Origin: Paenibacillus sp. FSL R5-0341
Lineage (GTDB): Bacteria > Bacillota > Bacilli > Paenibacillales > Paenibacillaceae
Assembly: GCF_037975235.1 (NCBI RefSeq)
Contig: NZ_CP150241.1
Location: 3,162,001-3,226,000 of the forward strand
DNA length: 64,000 nt
Reading direction: 5' to 3'
Below, one piece after another: positions 43,027 through 52,518 of the stretch (position 1 is the stretch's first letter; each line of letters begins with the position of its first letter). The notes below the pieces were generated by a model, which saw nothing but the letters and a program-made list of their open reading frames with translations, did no database searches and was not told where the DNA came from. Made by a program: the position numbers and the translations under genes.

Positions 43027-44814
43027 ATGCGCCATAAATTCTGGATGTTTCGTAACGTTAATGATATTCCTCTCCGATCCAAATTTCTGCTTATTTATGT
43101 ACTTAGCATCCTCCTTCCGGTAATAACGATTAATATCTTCTTTTATCAACGAACCTCTGCAGACATCAAGATTCGAGAACAGGAAAATCTGCGTAAATCT
43201 ATCGACAGGGCTGCGGGGGAACTGCTGGGCATGATTGATGAGAGCGTAGCTCTGAGCCGAATCATTGCAGCAGACGATTCACTCTATGAGCTACTTGATC
43301 GAACTTATCGTTCCCCTGTGGATTATTACAACGAGTACCATGCATTTCTGCGAGATAAATTAACACGTTATATGTCGGCCAATATTTTGGAGGTGCGCAT
43401 CTTTACCGAGAACGATACTATTCAAACCGGAAGCCATTATATCGTGATGAATGACAAGAATATACTTCCCGGATTAAAACAGCTGAAATCCACCAGCGGT
43501 GGCATTCTGGTCGTGGACTATATTGAACCATCTGGATTTAACGCCGGAAGAAGGATCAGTGTGATTGGCAAAATGGATACCTATACCTCGTATGCGAATT
43601 ATGCGAAATATTCCAAGATTGATCTGGAAGTTAGCCGGATATATAGCATTTTAAATCGTGAATCAGACAGTCTTCAGCTGCGCCTGGTGGACAGCAACAA
43701 TCGTACTGTCGTTTCAAGTGGGGAATTTAGCGAAACCGATTTATCCAACTCGGATAACGATTCAATAGCCAAGGAATCTGGCAATTCTGCTTACACGCTC
43801 GAGAAGTCGTTGGGGAATCTAGCCTACCTAAAGGGTTGGAAATTGATAGGAGTTGCCGATACGCGTCACCTTGACCACCTTTTGCAAGAAGCCTTTAAAT
43901 CAATTCTGGGGTTGCTTGCATTAAGTATCGTGGTCCCCTCTGTATTGATCTACATTATTTTACGTTCCTACCACTATCGGATTCGCAAGTTATCCAGACA
44001 TATGGAGAAGGTTCGTAACGAACGATTCGATCTGATTGAAATTCACGAAGGCCGCGACGAAATCGGCGGGCTTATTCGTACATTTAATATCATGATTGGT
44101 AAAATTCATACGCTTATTAATGACGTATATAAACTGGAAATCCGTCAAAAAGATTTGGAGTTGGATCAAGTGAGGACTGAATTGTCCATGCTCCAGAGTC
44201 AGATGAATCCCCATTTTTTATTTAACACATTGAATGCCTTGCTGGTCGTTAGTACAAAGAATGGATATACGGAAGTAGTTGAGATTATTAAAAGTCTGTC
44301 CATGCTGATGAGACAGCTACTCAGTCATTCTGACAATCTGATTCCTTTGCAGGAAGAGCTGCAATTTACGAATCTTTATCTCCAGATTGAGAAGTTTCGC
44401 TTCGGAGAGCTGTTTGATTACACCTTCGAGGTTGATCCTGATGCAGCTTCGTTGCTCATTCCCCGAATGAGTATTCAACCGCTCGTCGAAAATGCCTGCA
44501 AACACGGCTTGCAGGCGCGAAAAAATGGAAGAGAGATCAAGATAACGGCGAGACGAAACGCTTCTGAACTGGTTATTCAGGTGATTGATAATGGAATCGG
44601 GATGGATGCAGGGAGACTAACCGAGCTCCTGCGAGATATTCGTTCTGAAAGACCCAGAAATGGCGAGCATGTAGGACTACGAAATGTATATCGCAGATTG
44701 GAACTCTTTTATGAAGGGAATGCGATCTTTGATCTAAGTAGTGTGCCTGGAAAGGAGACTATCGCGGGTTACCGTATACCAATCTCCAAGCTGGAAAGAG
44801 GAAATAGGAGGTAA
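43027..44814 (+). CDS. YesM/LytS-type sensor histidine kinase
   Basis: 595 residues. Helix 1 covers about 18-40, an extracellular sensor about 45-285, helix 2 about 291-313, then HAMP, the phospho-accepting H396 in QMNPHFLFNTLNAL and the ATPase box IQPLVENACKHGL ... VIDNGIGMD. AAGGGTGAT precedes the ATG (43027). It lies four bases after one response regulator gene and six bases before another, so one message encodes all three. It probably senses extracellular xylo-oligosaccharide, possibly with the lipoprotein at 46502, and this signal assignment is inference. Confidence 0.93.
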   Translation: MRHKFWMFRNVNDIPLRSKFLLIYVLSILLPVITINIFFYQRTSADIKIREQENLRKSIDRAAGELLGMIDESVALSRIIAADDSLYELLDRTYRSPVDYYNEYHAFLRDKLTRYMSANILEVRIFTENDTIQTGSHYIVMNDKNILPGLKQLKSTSGGILVVDYIEPSGFNAGRRISVIGKMDTYTSYANYAKYSKIDLEVSRIYSILNRESDSLQLRLVDSNNRTVVSSGEFSETDLSNSDNDSIAKESGNSAYTLEKSLGNLAYLKGWKLIGVADTRHLDHLLQEAFKSILGLLALSIVVPSVLIYIILRSYHYRIRKLSRHMEKVRNERFDLIEIHEGRDEIGGLIRTFNIMIGKIHTLINDVYKLEIRQKDLELDQVRTELSMLQSQMNPHFLFNTLNALLVVSTKNGYTEVVEIIKSLSMLMRQLLSHSDNLIPLQEELQFTNLYLQIEKFRFGELFDYTFEVDPDAASLLIPRMSIQPLVENACKHGLQARKNGREIKITARRNASELVIQVIDNGIGMDAGRLTELLRDIRSERPRNGEHVGLRNVYRRLELFYEGNAIFDLSSVPGKETIAGYRIPISKLERGNRR

Positions 44815-44820
44815 ACTCTC

Positions 44821-46362
44821 ATGTATAAAGTGCTGTTAGTAGACGATGAACCGTATGCCATTGAAGGATTACAACTTCTAATCAACTGGGAAAAGTATGG
44901 TTTTGAAATCAGAGGTGTATGTGCCAATGGTGAGGAAGCCATTCGGATGATACAACAAGACCAACCTGATCTCGTGGTGACAGATATTCGTATGCCTGTC
45001 ATGAATGGGCTGGAGCTGGTCGAAGAAGCACGACGTTTGGAGCATGAATCCGTGCTGTTTGTCATCACGAGTGGATACAGTGACTTTAATTATGCCAGAC
45101 AAGCTATCCGATTAGGTGTCTCTAACTATTTAACCAAGCCGGTTGACAGTACAGAAGCAGAGGAGATGCTGGAACGCCTCCGTCTACATTTGCAGGAACG
45201 TGAAAAGCAGGAACGTATTCGGGAACATGCAAAGGTGCAAAAGATCAAAGCATATTTGTCCACACTGATCCGGGATAAACAGAATATATCGGAGCAGGAG
45301 ATCTCAGAGATCGTTCCTCATTTAAATAAGTCCCATTGGACTTACCTGCGGATTACTTTTCAAGGAGATATTCAGGAGGCCTGCTCAGTGGCTGAACAAA
45401 CGGCTGGAGGAACAACCTGTTGTTATGTGCTAGACAGAACAAGAGACGCATTAGGACTTGTATGGGGGGAGGAGGAGCCTAGCAGAAGCGAGGCATCAGA
45501 AGCAATTAAAGCTTTTACACAGCGCTTATTGAACAACATGCAAAATAATGGTTGTGAAGATATTCATATCGCCGTCGGATTAATGACCAGCAATCTGGAA
45601 CATTTGTCTGAATCCTTCCACTCCGCACAGGAAGTTGGACGTTATTTGTTTTTTAATCAAGAGCGTCTTTTGTTTGCCGAAGATATCGAGCTGGAGAAAT
45701 GGCAATTTGATCCGGAAACCATGTCAGAGGTTGATCGTATTGCCGATCTGCTTGAGAACGGATCTGTAGATGAACTCTCAAGTTCCATTCGTGATGTCTT
45801 TGAACTGTTTCTGCAGATGAAGGCTGCACCAGAGATTGTACATATTTTTTCCACACACATTATGTTCCGCGGACTTTCCCTATGTAAAGAATTGGGAGGA
45901 GAGCCTAATGGACTGATGAACGAATCGGCGAGCCGCATTCTGGAGAAGAGTCATCGAAATATAGAAGAGGTTGCTGGCAATCTGGAACACTTCTTTTTGC
46001 AATGCAAATCGGAACTGGCTATTCTGCGTGAGAGGCAAGTCGGGGGCATTCAGGCTAAGGTGGCTGAATATGTGCAGACCTACTACAGGGAGACCTTTAC
46101 GATCCAGGAGCTCGCAGAACGATTCTACGTGAACCCTGTCCATTTAGGCCAATCTTTCTTACGTAAGTACGGCAAGGGTGTAATAGAGGTGGTGCATGAT
46201 CTGCGAATGGAAGAAGCGAAGCGTCTGCTTCAGGAGACGAATCAGACATCAAGTGCCATTGCAGAACAGGTAGGGTATCGTAGTTACCAGCATTTTCTCA
46301 GACATTTTGAAAAACGAACAGCCATGAAACCTTTGGAATACAGGCAAAAGTTCACGACTTGA
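44821..46362 (+). CDS. YesN-type response regulator (second of triplet)
   Basis: 513 residues. The receiver has D8/D9, phospho-acceptor D55 in LVVTDIRMPV and the Lys in NYLTKPVD. A long middle segment of the type found in YesN proteins follows. The C-terminal AraC domain is TIQELAERFYVNPVHLGQSF ... SSAIAEQVGYRSYQHFLRHF. AGGAGG lies before the start. It is six bases after the kinase gene and 139 bases before the importer operon, so it is the closer candidate for activating importer genes. The presence of a second regulator upstream of the same kinase suggests branching or division of roles. Confidence 0.93.
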   Translation: MYKVLLVDDEPYAIEGLQLLINWEKYGFEIRGVCANGEEAIRMIQQDQPDLVVTDIRMPVMNGLELVEEARRLEHESVLFVITSGYSDFNYARQAIRLGVSNYLTKPVDSTEAEEMLERLRLHLQEREKQERIREHAKVQKIKAYLSTLIRDKQNISEQEISEIVPHLNKSHWTYLRITFQGDIQEACSVAEQTAGGTTCCYVLDRTRDALGLVWGEEEPSRSEASEAIKAFTQRLLNNMQNNGCEDIHIAVGLMTSNLEHLSESFHSAQEVGRYLFFNQERLLFAEDIELEKWQFDPETMSEVDRIADLLENGSVDELSSSIRDVFELFLQMKAAPEIVHIFSTHIMFRGLSLCKELGGEPNGLMNESASRILEKSHRNIEEVAGNLEHFFLQCKSELAILRERQVGGIQAKVAEYVQTYYRETFTIQELAERFYVNPVHLGQSFLRKYGKGVIEVVHDLRMEEAKRLLQETNQTSSAIAEQVGYRSYQHFLRHFEKRTAMKPLEYRQKFTT

Positions 46363-46501
46363 TCTGCTCAAGAAAAGAACCCCTCTTGAATAAGACCTGA
46401 AATTACAGGGGGGAGGAACTTAAATGTATATATTTTGTAACCGCATACATTTATTCATACTAAAAACAGTAAGACATACCACTTCCAAGGAGGGCAAGTA
46501 C

Positions 46502-48157
46502 ATGGGGGGACTGAAGAAAAAGAAGCTTTGGGGTTCCGTATCACTCGTTCTGGCTTTAAGTTTGGCACTGGCAGGATGCAGTGGTGACAATGAGAAAGCG
46601 ACTACACCGGATGGTAAAGAGGTATTGAACATCTCGGCCTTTATCGGAACGCCGAATCAGGCGCCAGCTAAAGATAACCGAATCTACAAGAAGATCCAGG
46701 ATGAACTCGGCGTCAATCTTGAGATGGAGTTTCTGGTAGGTGATCTTCAACAGAAGCTCGGCGTTATGATCGCCGGCGGCGATTTCCCTGACTTGATCAC
46801 AGCAGACACCAAATTGGTCTCAGCCGGCGCGGTCATTCCGCTGGAAGATCTGATCGAGGAGCATGCACCCAATCTGAAGAAGCATTTCGGTAAAGATTGG
46901 AACCGGATGAAAGACTCCAGTGACGGACATATTTACTGGTTGCCTAACTATGGCGTGTATACAGGGGAGTTCATTAGTAACTATTATTCTGGCCCTGCCT
47001 TCTGGATTCAGAAGTCCGTACTGAAGGATGCCGGATACCCGACGCCTAAAACACTGGATGAATTCACACAGTTGATCCGTGATTACGCAGCCAAGAATCC
47101 AACCATTGATGGTCAACCGACGATTGGTTTTACTACACTGGCTTCTGACTGGCGGACGTTCCCATTGCTTAATCCACCAGAGCATCTTACGGGTCATCCC
47201 AATGATGGCGGTGTGGTCGTAGATGAGAATGGAGTGGCGAGTGTATTTGCCGACAAGGACATCTCCAAACGTTATTATAAGGAACTGAACAAATTGTATA
47301 ATGATGGCTTGCTTGATAAAGAAGCCTTTGTTCAGAACTACGATCAATATTTGGCGAAAATCTCATCGGGACGTGTGCTTGGCATGTTCGACCAGCACTG
47401 GAATTTCCAGTCCGGTGAAGACCCACTCGTAGCTCAAGGCAAGATTGGCCAGACTTACGTTGGCTTCCCGCTAGTCTATGATACAAGTATTACAGATCAT
47501 TATCTGGATCGTCCAGTCATCAACTTGAACAATGGTTTTGGTATCAGTAAAGATGCTGAAGATCCTGTCGCACTCATCAAATTCCTGGATAAGCTTATGG
47601 ACGAGAAGTACCAGAAGCTCCTGTCATGGGGCGAAGAGGGTGTAGATTATCAGGTAAATGAAGAAGGAAGATTCTATCGTACCCCAGAGCAACGGACAGA
47701 GCAGGAAGATCCGGCATGGAGACTGGTTAACAAAGCAGAAGGTTTCTATGCTGCGGCACCGAAGCTGGAAGGAACCTTTGAAGATGGCAATGCGATTGGA
47801 GCGATCAACCAACCTGAGGAATTCTATGACAATCTCAAACCGGAAGATAAAGAACTTCTGGACGCATACGGCTTCAAAACATGGAGTGATTTCTTCTCTC
47901 CTGCACCAGAGAATCCGGTGTACTATCCAGCATGGCAGGTCGATCTGAAAGAAGGCTCTGATGCTGCGGTAGCAAACAAGCAAATGACAGACACTTCCTT
48001 AAAATTCTTGCCTAAGGCGATCATGTCAAAACCAGATGAGTTTGATAACATTTGGACCGAATATGTAGACGCTTACAAGAAAATCAATGTGCAATCCTAT
48101 GAAGACCGGATTAATGAACAACTGAAATGGAGAATCGAGAACTGGTCTGTTAAATAA
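46502..48157 (+). CDS. LplA-type oligosaccharide-binding lipoprotein of the importer
   Basis: 551 residues from ATG 46502 (AAGGAGGGC seven bases upstream). The longer frame from 46424 lacks a ribosome site. The signal ends LALAGC (C26). The large family-1 binding domain is a paralogue of the orphan at 9268, sharing DLIEEHAPNLKK and the segment around NPT.DGQPTI. It delivers an oligosaccharide to the two permeases that follow, completing an LplABC-type importer. Neighbouring xylanase, GH8 and esterase genes suggest xylo-oligosaccharide, which is inference from position. Confidence 0.93.
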   Translation: MGGLKKKKLWGSVSLVLALSLALAGCSGDNEKATTPDGKEVLNISAFIGTPNQAPAKDNRIYKKIQDELGVNLEMEFLVGDLQQKLGVMIAGGDFPDLITADTKLVSAGAVIPLEDLIEEHAPNLKKHFGKDWNRMKDSSDGHIYWLPNYGVYTGEFISNYYSGPAFWIQKSVLKDAGYPTPKTLDEFTQLIRDYAAKNPTIDGQPTIGFTTLASDWRTFPLLNPPEHLTGHPNDGGVVVDENGVASVFADKDISKRYYKELNKLYNDGLLDKEAFVQNYDQYLAKISSGRVLGMFDQHWNFQSGEDPLVAQGKIGQTYVGFPLVYDTSITDHYLDRPVINLNNGFGISKDAEDPVALIKFLDKLMDEKYQKLLSWGEEGVDYQVNEEGRFYRTPEQRTEQEDPAWRLVNKAEGFYAAAPKLEGTFEDGNAIGAINQPEEFYDNLKPEDKELLDAYGFKTWSDFFSPAPENPVYYPAWQVDLKEGSDAAVANKQMTDTSLKFLPKAIMSKPDEFDNIWTEYVDAYKKINVQSYEDRINEQLKWRIENWSVK

Positions 48158-48268
48158 AAAAATACGGCAATGATTGCCTCGGAAGGTATCAACCAGAGGA
48201 TTACTCAGGCGAGTGCCTTCCGGGACGATCATGCATAATGTCGTTGCAAGCCAATAGGAGGAGTGAAG

Positions 48269-49234
48269 ATGGCGAACACGCCTGGAGCCATACCGGAGCA
48301 AACTACCCGTACAGCCGTTACCAAGACACCAATACTAAAACGGTTGCGCGGACAAAGACAACTGATGTTCATGTCATTGCCCATCGTTGCGTACATTCTC
48401 GTATTCTCGTATTATCCCATTTGGGGCTGGGTTATGGCTTTTCAGAATTATAGTCCTGCCAAGAGTTTCTCCCAGCAGGAATGGGTCGGACTCAAGCACT
48501 TCAAGTTTTTGCTGACAGACGATGCATTTCTAAACGTGCTTCGTAATACCATTGCGATGAGTGTAATCAATATGGTACTCGGATTTGCGACAGCCATTAT
48601 ATTTGCCATTTTACTTAATGAGATCAAACACAAGTTCTATAAACGAACCATTCAAACGATATCGTATTTGCCTCACTTTCTCTCATGGATCATCGTGACA
48701 GGCATCGTGGCAAGCTCCCTGTCTGTAGACGGCGGGATTGTCAATGTGGTGCTCATGAAGCTGAACATCATTCAAGAACCGATCATGTGGCTTAGTGTTC
48801 CCGAGTACTTTTGGGGCATTGTAGGCGCATCTCATGTGTGGAAAGAAGTAGGCTGGAATGCCATTATTTATTTGGCGGCCATCACGTCTATCGATCCGTC
48901 GCTCTATGAAGCGGCAGAGATTGATGGTGCGAACCGATATAAGAAAATGCTGTATGTGACCTTACCCGGAATCAAATCCATTGTTATCATCTTGCTGATC
49001 ATGAATATGGGCTGGATTTTGGAAGCTGGATTTGAAGTTCAGTATCTGTTGGGTAATGGTGTGGTTGTGGACTGGTCACAGACGATAGATATATTTGTCC
49101 TGAAATACGGACTACAGATCGGGAATTATTCTTTGGCTACCGCGGCAGGTATCTTCAAGACGGTGGTTAGTATCACGCTGATCTTTGCGGCGAATTCAAT
49201 TTCCAAACGACTCGGGGAAGACCGATTAATATAA
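48269..49234 (+). CDS. LplB-type sugar ABC transporter permease
   Basis: 321 residues from the ATG at 48269 (AGGAGG six bases upstream; the GTG at 48263 lies in the ribosome site). The N-terminus is RLRGQRQLMFMSLPIVAYILVFSYYPIWGW, the hallmark of LplB. Six membrane helices and the EAA loop EAAEIDGANRYKKMLYVTLP are present. It forms the channel with the LplC-type protein that follows. It lies 111 bases after the lipoprotein gene. The operon has no ATPase gene. Confidence 0.93.
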   Translation: MANTPGAIPEQTTRTAVTKTPILKRLRGQRQLMFMSLPIVAYILVFSYYPIWGWVMAFQNYSPAKSFSQQEWVGLKHFKFLLTDDAFLNVLRNTIAMSVINMVLGFATAIIFAILLNEIKHKFYKRTIQTISYLPHFLSWIIVTGIVASSLSVDGGIVNVVLMKLNIIQEPIMWLSVPEYFWGIVGASHVWKEVGWNAIIYLAAITSIDPSLYEAAEIDGANRYKKMLYVTLPGIKSIVIILLIMNMGWILEAGFEVQYLLGNGVVVDWSQTIDIFVLKYGLQIGNYSLATAAGIFKTVVSITLIFAANSISKRLGEDRLI

Positions 49235-49246
49235 GGGGGACTAGAG

Positions 49247-50149
49247 ATGGGAATCAATAAATCTCGGCTTGAACCGATTGTCTTCCATACGTTAAACGGT
49301 ATACTGATGATCGCTATCGCGATTGTTACCCTGTATCCGTTTGTGAATACACTCGCCGTATCGTTCAATGCCGGTAATGACACCATCCGGGGTGGGATTT
49401 ATCTGTGGCCTCGGGTATGGACAGATCAAAACTACAGAGCTGTATTTGCAGGAGGGACGATCTTCAGCGCCTTTGGTATCTCGGTGGCGAGAACGGTGCT
49501 CGGAACAGTCTTGAGTCTGTTTCTGACCTCCATGCTGGCTTACACACTAAGCCGAAAAGATTATATTTTACGTAAACCAATTACCATTTTCGTTGTGCTT
49601 ACGATGTATTTCAGTGCAGGACTTATTCCAACATACTTCCTGATGAAAGATTTGCATTTGTTAAACAACTTCCTGGTGTACATTATTCCTGGACTGATTA
49701 GTGCCTTCAATATGATTGTCATTCGGACTTATATCCAGACACTACCCGAGGGACTGATCGAATCAGCCAAAATTGACGGTGCTGGAGATTTCAGAACATT
49801 CATATCGATTATTCTACCGCTGTGCCAACCGGTGCTGGCTACGGTTGCACTGTTCATTGCAGTCGGTCAATGGAACTCGTGGTTCGATACGTTTCTGTAT
49901 GCGTCTTCCAAGCAAAACCTGAGCACTCTGCAATATGAGTTGATGAAATTACTGTCTTCTTCCATGAACTCGAACAGCAGTGCAGCCGTTGCCAATGGTG
50001 CAGATCTCGGCGCTGCGCGTAACATGGTTACTCCTGTATCTATTCGGGCAGCGATTACGATTGTAGCTGCATTGCCGATCTTGGTCGTCTATCCATTTTT
50101 GCAAAAGTATTTTGTTCATGGCTTGCAGCTTGGTGGGGTAAAAGAGTAA
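49247..50149 (+). CDS. LplC-type sugar ABC transporter permease
   Basis: 300 residues, 12 bases after the LplB-type gene with AGGGGGGAC upstream. Six membrane helices and the EAA loop ESAKIDGAGDFRTFISIILP mark it as a MalG/LplC subunit. The typical segment GQWNSWFDTFLYA is present, and it ends FVHGLQLGGVKE. It is the last gene of the importer operon. A hairpin terminator follows. Confidence 0.93.
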   Translation: MGINKSRLEPIVFHTLNGILMIAIAIVTLYPFVNTLAVSFNAGNDTIRGGIYLWPRVWTDQNYRAVFAGGTIFSAFGISVARTVLGTVLSLFLTSMLAYTLSRKDYILRKPITIFVVLTMYFSAGLIPTYFLMKDLHLLNNFLVYIIPGLISAFNMIVIRTYIQTLPEGLIESAKIDGAGDFRTFISIILPLCQPVLATVALFIAVGQWNSWFDTFLYASSKQNLSTLQYELMKLLSSSMNSNSSAAVANGADLGAARNMVTPVSIRAAITIVAALPILVVYPFLQKYFVHGLQLGGVKE

Positions 50150-50177
50150 ACTTAGATGCAGTTGCAGATAACCGATC

Positions 50178-50208
50178 AAAAACGGTCACGATGGTGACCG
50201 TTTTTTTT
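50178..50208 (+). terminator. Rho-independent terminator
   Basis: Stem AAAAACGGTCAC / GTGACCG plus T tract, loop GATG, 29 bases after the permease stop. Confidence 0.9.
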
Positions 50209-50272
50209 GTTTTTCAAGCGGAAAGCCATGCCATATCCATTGTACACGAATCTACTCTATTCAATAATGTTG

Positions 50273-50300
50273 TTGACAATTAAATTAAAGTTACTATAAT
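50273..50300 (+). promoter_or_regulatory. Sigma-A-type promoter
   Basis: TTGACA (50273-50278), 16-bp spacer, TATAAT (50295-50300): both boxes are perfect. It lies 100 bases before the CheY gene and probably drives the CheY-CheC-GGDEF operon. Confidence 0.8.
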
Positions 50301-50400
50301 TTATATTTACTTGATTCACCAGTCAGTCTCTCTCAAGAACTGTGAACAGCGCCTGACAATCCCGAACTCTTACCATTTTATTGAGGAGATTGAAGAGAAA

Positions 50401-50775
50401 ATGAAAGTATTAATTGTGGAAGACTCCATATTTGTACAGAAATTGCTTCGAAAGCTGATTGTTGATCATATTCCAGAATGCGAGATTCAGATTGCTAGCA
50501 ATGGAGAGCAAGGATATAACCTATTTCAGGAGTTCCGACCTGATTTTATAACGACCGACCTGCTGATGCCTGGCTTGAACGGACAAGAAATGCTGCGAAT
50601 GATTCGGGAAACGGATAGCACAGTCAAGATTATTATTCTATCTGCAGATATTCAGAAGACGACTCGGGATGAAGTAGAGAATCTGGGGATCTCCGGATTT
50701 TTGAATAAACCGTTAACCGCGGAAAAGGCAAATACATTGATTCAACTGATTCAGGCGGCTTATCATGCTGAATGA
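50401..50775 (+). CDS. CheY-like single-domain response regulator
   Basis: 124 residues, starting MKVLIVEDS. The acceptor is D53 in FITTDLLMPG, with the acidic pair E7/D8 and conserved Lys in GFLNKPLTAEK. It has no output domain, so it acts by protein contact. The gene overlaps the next one (CheC) by 11 bases, so they are co-translated, and a GGDEF protein follows. ATG 50401 is chosen as the family N-terminus, although its ribosome site is weak. The order suggests the regulator's phosphorylation state is tuned by CheC and read by the cyclase. Confidence 0.9.
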   Translation: MKVLIVEDSIFVQKLLRKLIVDHIPECEIQIASNGEQGYNLFQEFRPDFITTDLLMPGLNGQEMLRMIRETDSTVKIIILSADIQKTTRDEVENLGISGFLNKPLTAEKANTLIQLIQAAYHAE

Positions 50776-51400
50776 TTTACAGAAAGATCTGCTGACTGAA
50801 CTTGTGAACGTTTACGTGGGACAAGCGGCTAACATGTTGTCAGAGATTGTAGACAAACGTATCGTTTTGAATATTCCGGAAGTGGAGCTGATCTCCATAT
50901 CAGATGTTGATCCTGGAGATCGAAGATACAACATTTTCTTCAGTGAAGGTCACCTGTTCAGATCGTCTTTACAGTTTGGCTACGAATTTCAAGGAAAAGC
51001 ATTTCTGATGTTTCCTGTTGAGCAGGCTAAAGTGTTGGCCAATATCTGCCTTGGAGAACTGGGAGAGACCGTTATTCCTGCTGATCCGAGCTTGATGGAT
51101 ACGGATCTGGACGTGCTAAAAGAAGTTAGCAACGTCTTACTTAACGCCATCATTGGCGAATTCGGAAATTTTCTGGAGATCAAACTGGAATATGTACTGC
51201 CTGATATTGAGCTGATCTATGTCACCAATTCAGATCAACAAATACTTTTGCAGAATGAAGTATATGTGCTGGTGTTGCACACATCGTTTTTACTTGCCGA
51301 TACCGATGTGACAGGCATTATTGTTATAGCGCTGAGTATGAACTCCATATCGAGCCTGTTGGCCAAAATGGACGCTTTATTGGAGGCAGACCATGGGTAA
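50765..51400 (+). CDS. CheC-family CheY-P phosphatase
   Basis: 211 residues, matching CheC (209). Two ExxN phosphatase motifs are present: TELVNVYVG near residue 12 and KEVSNVLLN near residue 122. In CheC these sites remove phosphate from CheY-P. It overlaps the CheY gene by 11 bases and the cyclase gene by 8 bases. No other chemotaxis gene is in the window, so here it may regulate a signal to the cyclase instead of swimming. It has no membrane segment. Confidence 0.88.
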   Translation: MLNDLQKDLLTELVNVYVGQAANMLSEIVDKRIVLNIPEVELISISDVDPGDRRYNIFFSEGHLFRSSLQFGYEFQGKAFLMFPVEQAKVLANICLGELGETVIPADPSLMDTDLDVLKEVSNVLLNAIIGEFGNFLEIKLEYVLPDIELIYVTNSDQQILLQNEVYVLVLHTSFLLADTDVTGIIVIALSMNSISSLLAKMDALLEADHG

Positions 51401-52358
51401 TCTCGTATCACAAGCTTTGAACAAAGCCAATATGGGAATTATGATTGTCGACAGGCAACTGAAAGTTGTGGTGTGGAATGGCTGGTTGGAACGCCTTACT
51501 GGCAAGAGTAGGGAAGAAGTCGTTGGCAAGAATCTGCTTGAAGTGTGTCCACGCTTTAAGTCCAATGTCTACCTGAATATTTTGCAAAATGCGCTGTATC
51601 ATGGTCAGAGCAGGTTTTGCTCAAGCGCTTTACATAAAGCGTTTATTCTCCCTAGTGAAGGCGAGGATGAACATTTAATCCGACAAAATATGCATGTTGA
51701 ACCGCTCTATCAGGAAGATCGCTGTTATGCCCTTATTCAAATTACTGATATGACAAACATGAATACCCGGGTATATAAACTTAAAAACCTGATTAAGGAA
51801 CTGGAGACCGAGTACACCAAAATCAAAATTTCCGAGAAGATCAGCAAGCATATGTCTTTGCATGATCCACTTACGGGTCTGCCTAATCGTCTGGCTTATA
51901 ATGACCGCCTTGCATGGGCTATAAGCAACGCCCAAAGAAGTGATAGCAAACTTGCTGTCATGTTTGTAGATGCTGACGGTTTCAAGCAAGTGAATGATAC
52001 GTATGGGCATGATGTTGGTGATCAAGTGTTGCTGGAGATGGCCAAGAGATTAAGCGAAACGATTCCAACGACAGACACTGTAGCACGGCTCGGCGGGGAT
52101 GAATTCATCATATTAAGCCACCTGAAGGATGATCATGACGCTCACATCATCGCCAAACAATTGGAAGCTGCATTCAGCACCCATTTCAAAATTGCCGGAA
52201 ATTATATCAATTTATCGATCAGTATTGGCATAAGCCTATTTCCGAAGCATGGACAGGAACCTTCCGAACTTTTGAGACATGCGGATCGAGCCATGTACAA
52301 GATTAAGAAGAATGGTAAGAACGGATACGGAATCTTCGAACCTGAAAGTGATGAATAA
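51393..52358 (+). CDS. PAS-GGDEF diguanylate cyclase
   Basis: 321 residues. An N-terminal PAS domain (KANMGIMIVDRQLKVVVWNGWLE) lies at about 10-125. A coiled segment (LIKELETEYTKIKISEKISKH) joins it to a GGDEF domain at about 155-315 with the intact motif RLGGDEFII. It makes cyclic di-GMP from two GTP. GGAGG lies six bases before the ATG, and the start overlaps the CheC gene by 8 bases. It is the output of a three-gene CheY-CheC-cyclase module. The PAS ligand is unknown. Terminators follow. Confidence 0.93.
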   Translation: MGNLVSQALNKANMGIMIVDRQLKVVVWNGWLERLTGKSREEVVGKNLLEVCPRFKSNVYLNILQNALYHGQSRFCSSALHKAFILPSEGEDEHLIRQNMHVEPLYQEDRCYALIQITDMTNMNTRVYKLKNLIKELETEYTKIKISEKISKHMSLHDPLTGLPNRLAYNDRLAWAISNAQRSDSKLAVMFVDADGFKQVNDTYGHDVGDQVLLEMAKRLSETIPTTDTVARLGGDEFIILSHLKDDHDAHIIAKQLEAAFSTHFKIAGNYINLSISIGISLFPKHGQEPSELLRHADRAMYKIKKNGKNGYGIFEPESDE

Positions 52359-52378
52359 ATTTGAACATGGCCTTTCTT

Positions 52379-52404
52379 AAAGTTGCTAGAATAGCAACTT
52401 TATT
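52379..52404 (+). terminator. Hairpin terminator after the cyclase gene
   Basis: Stem AAAGTTGCTA / TAGCAACTTT with loop GAA and a T-rich tail, 21 bases after the stop. Confidence 0.75.
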
Positions 52405-52450
52405 TGTCTATACAATGAATACAAGAAAAAAAATGTTTTTCCTAAATAGT

Positions 52451-52493
52451 AAACGCCTGGTCTTTTGCATTTTAAAAGGACAGGCGTTTTTTT
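52451..52493. terminator. Hairpin terminator between convergent genes
   Basis: Stem AAACGCCTG / CAGGCGTTT extended by inner TCTTTT/AAAAGGA pairing, with a T run, before the Crp-type gene end. Confidence 0.8.
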
Positions 52494-52518
52494 GTATGAC
52501 CTTTGAATCATTTGTTTT

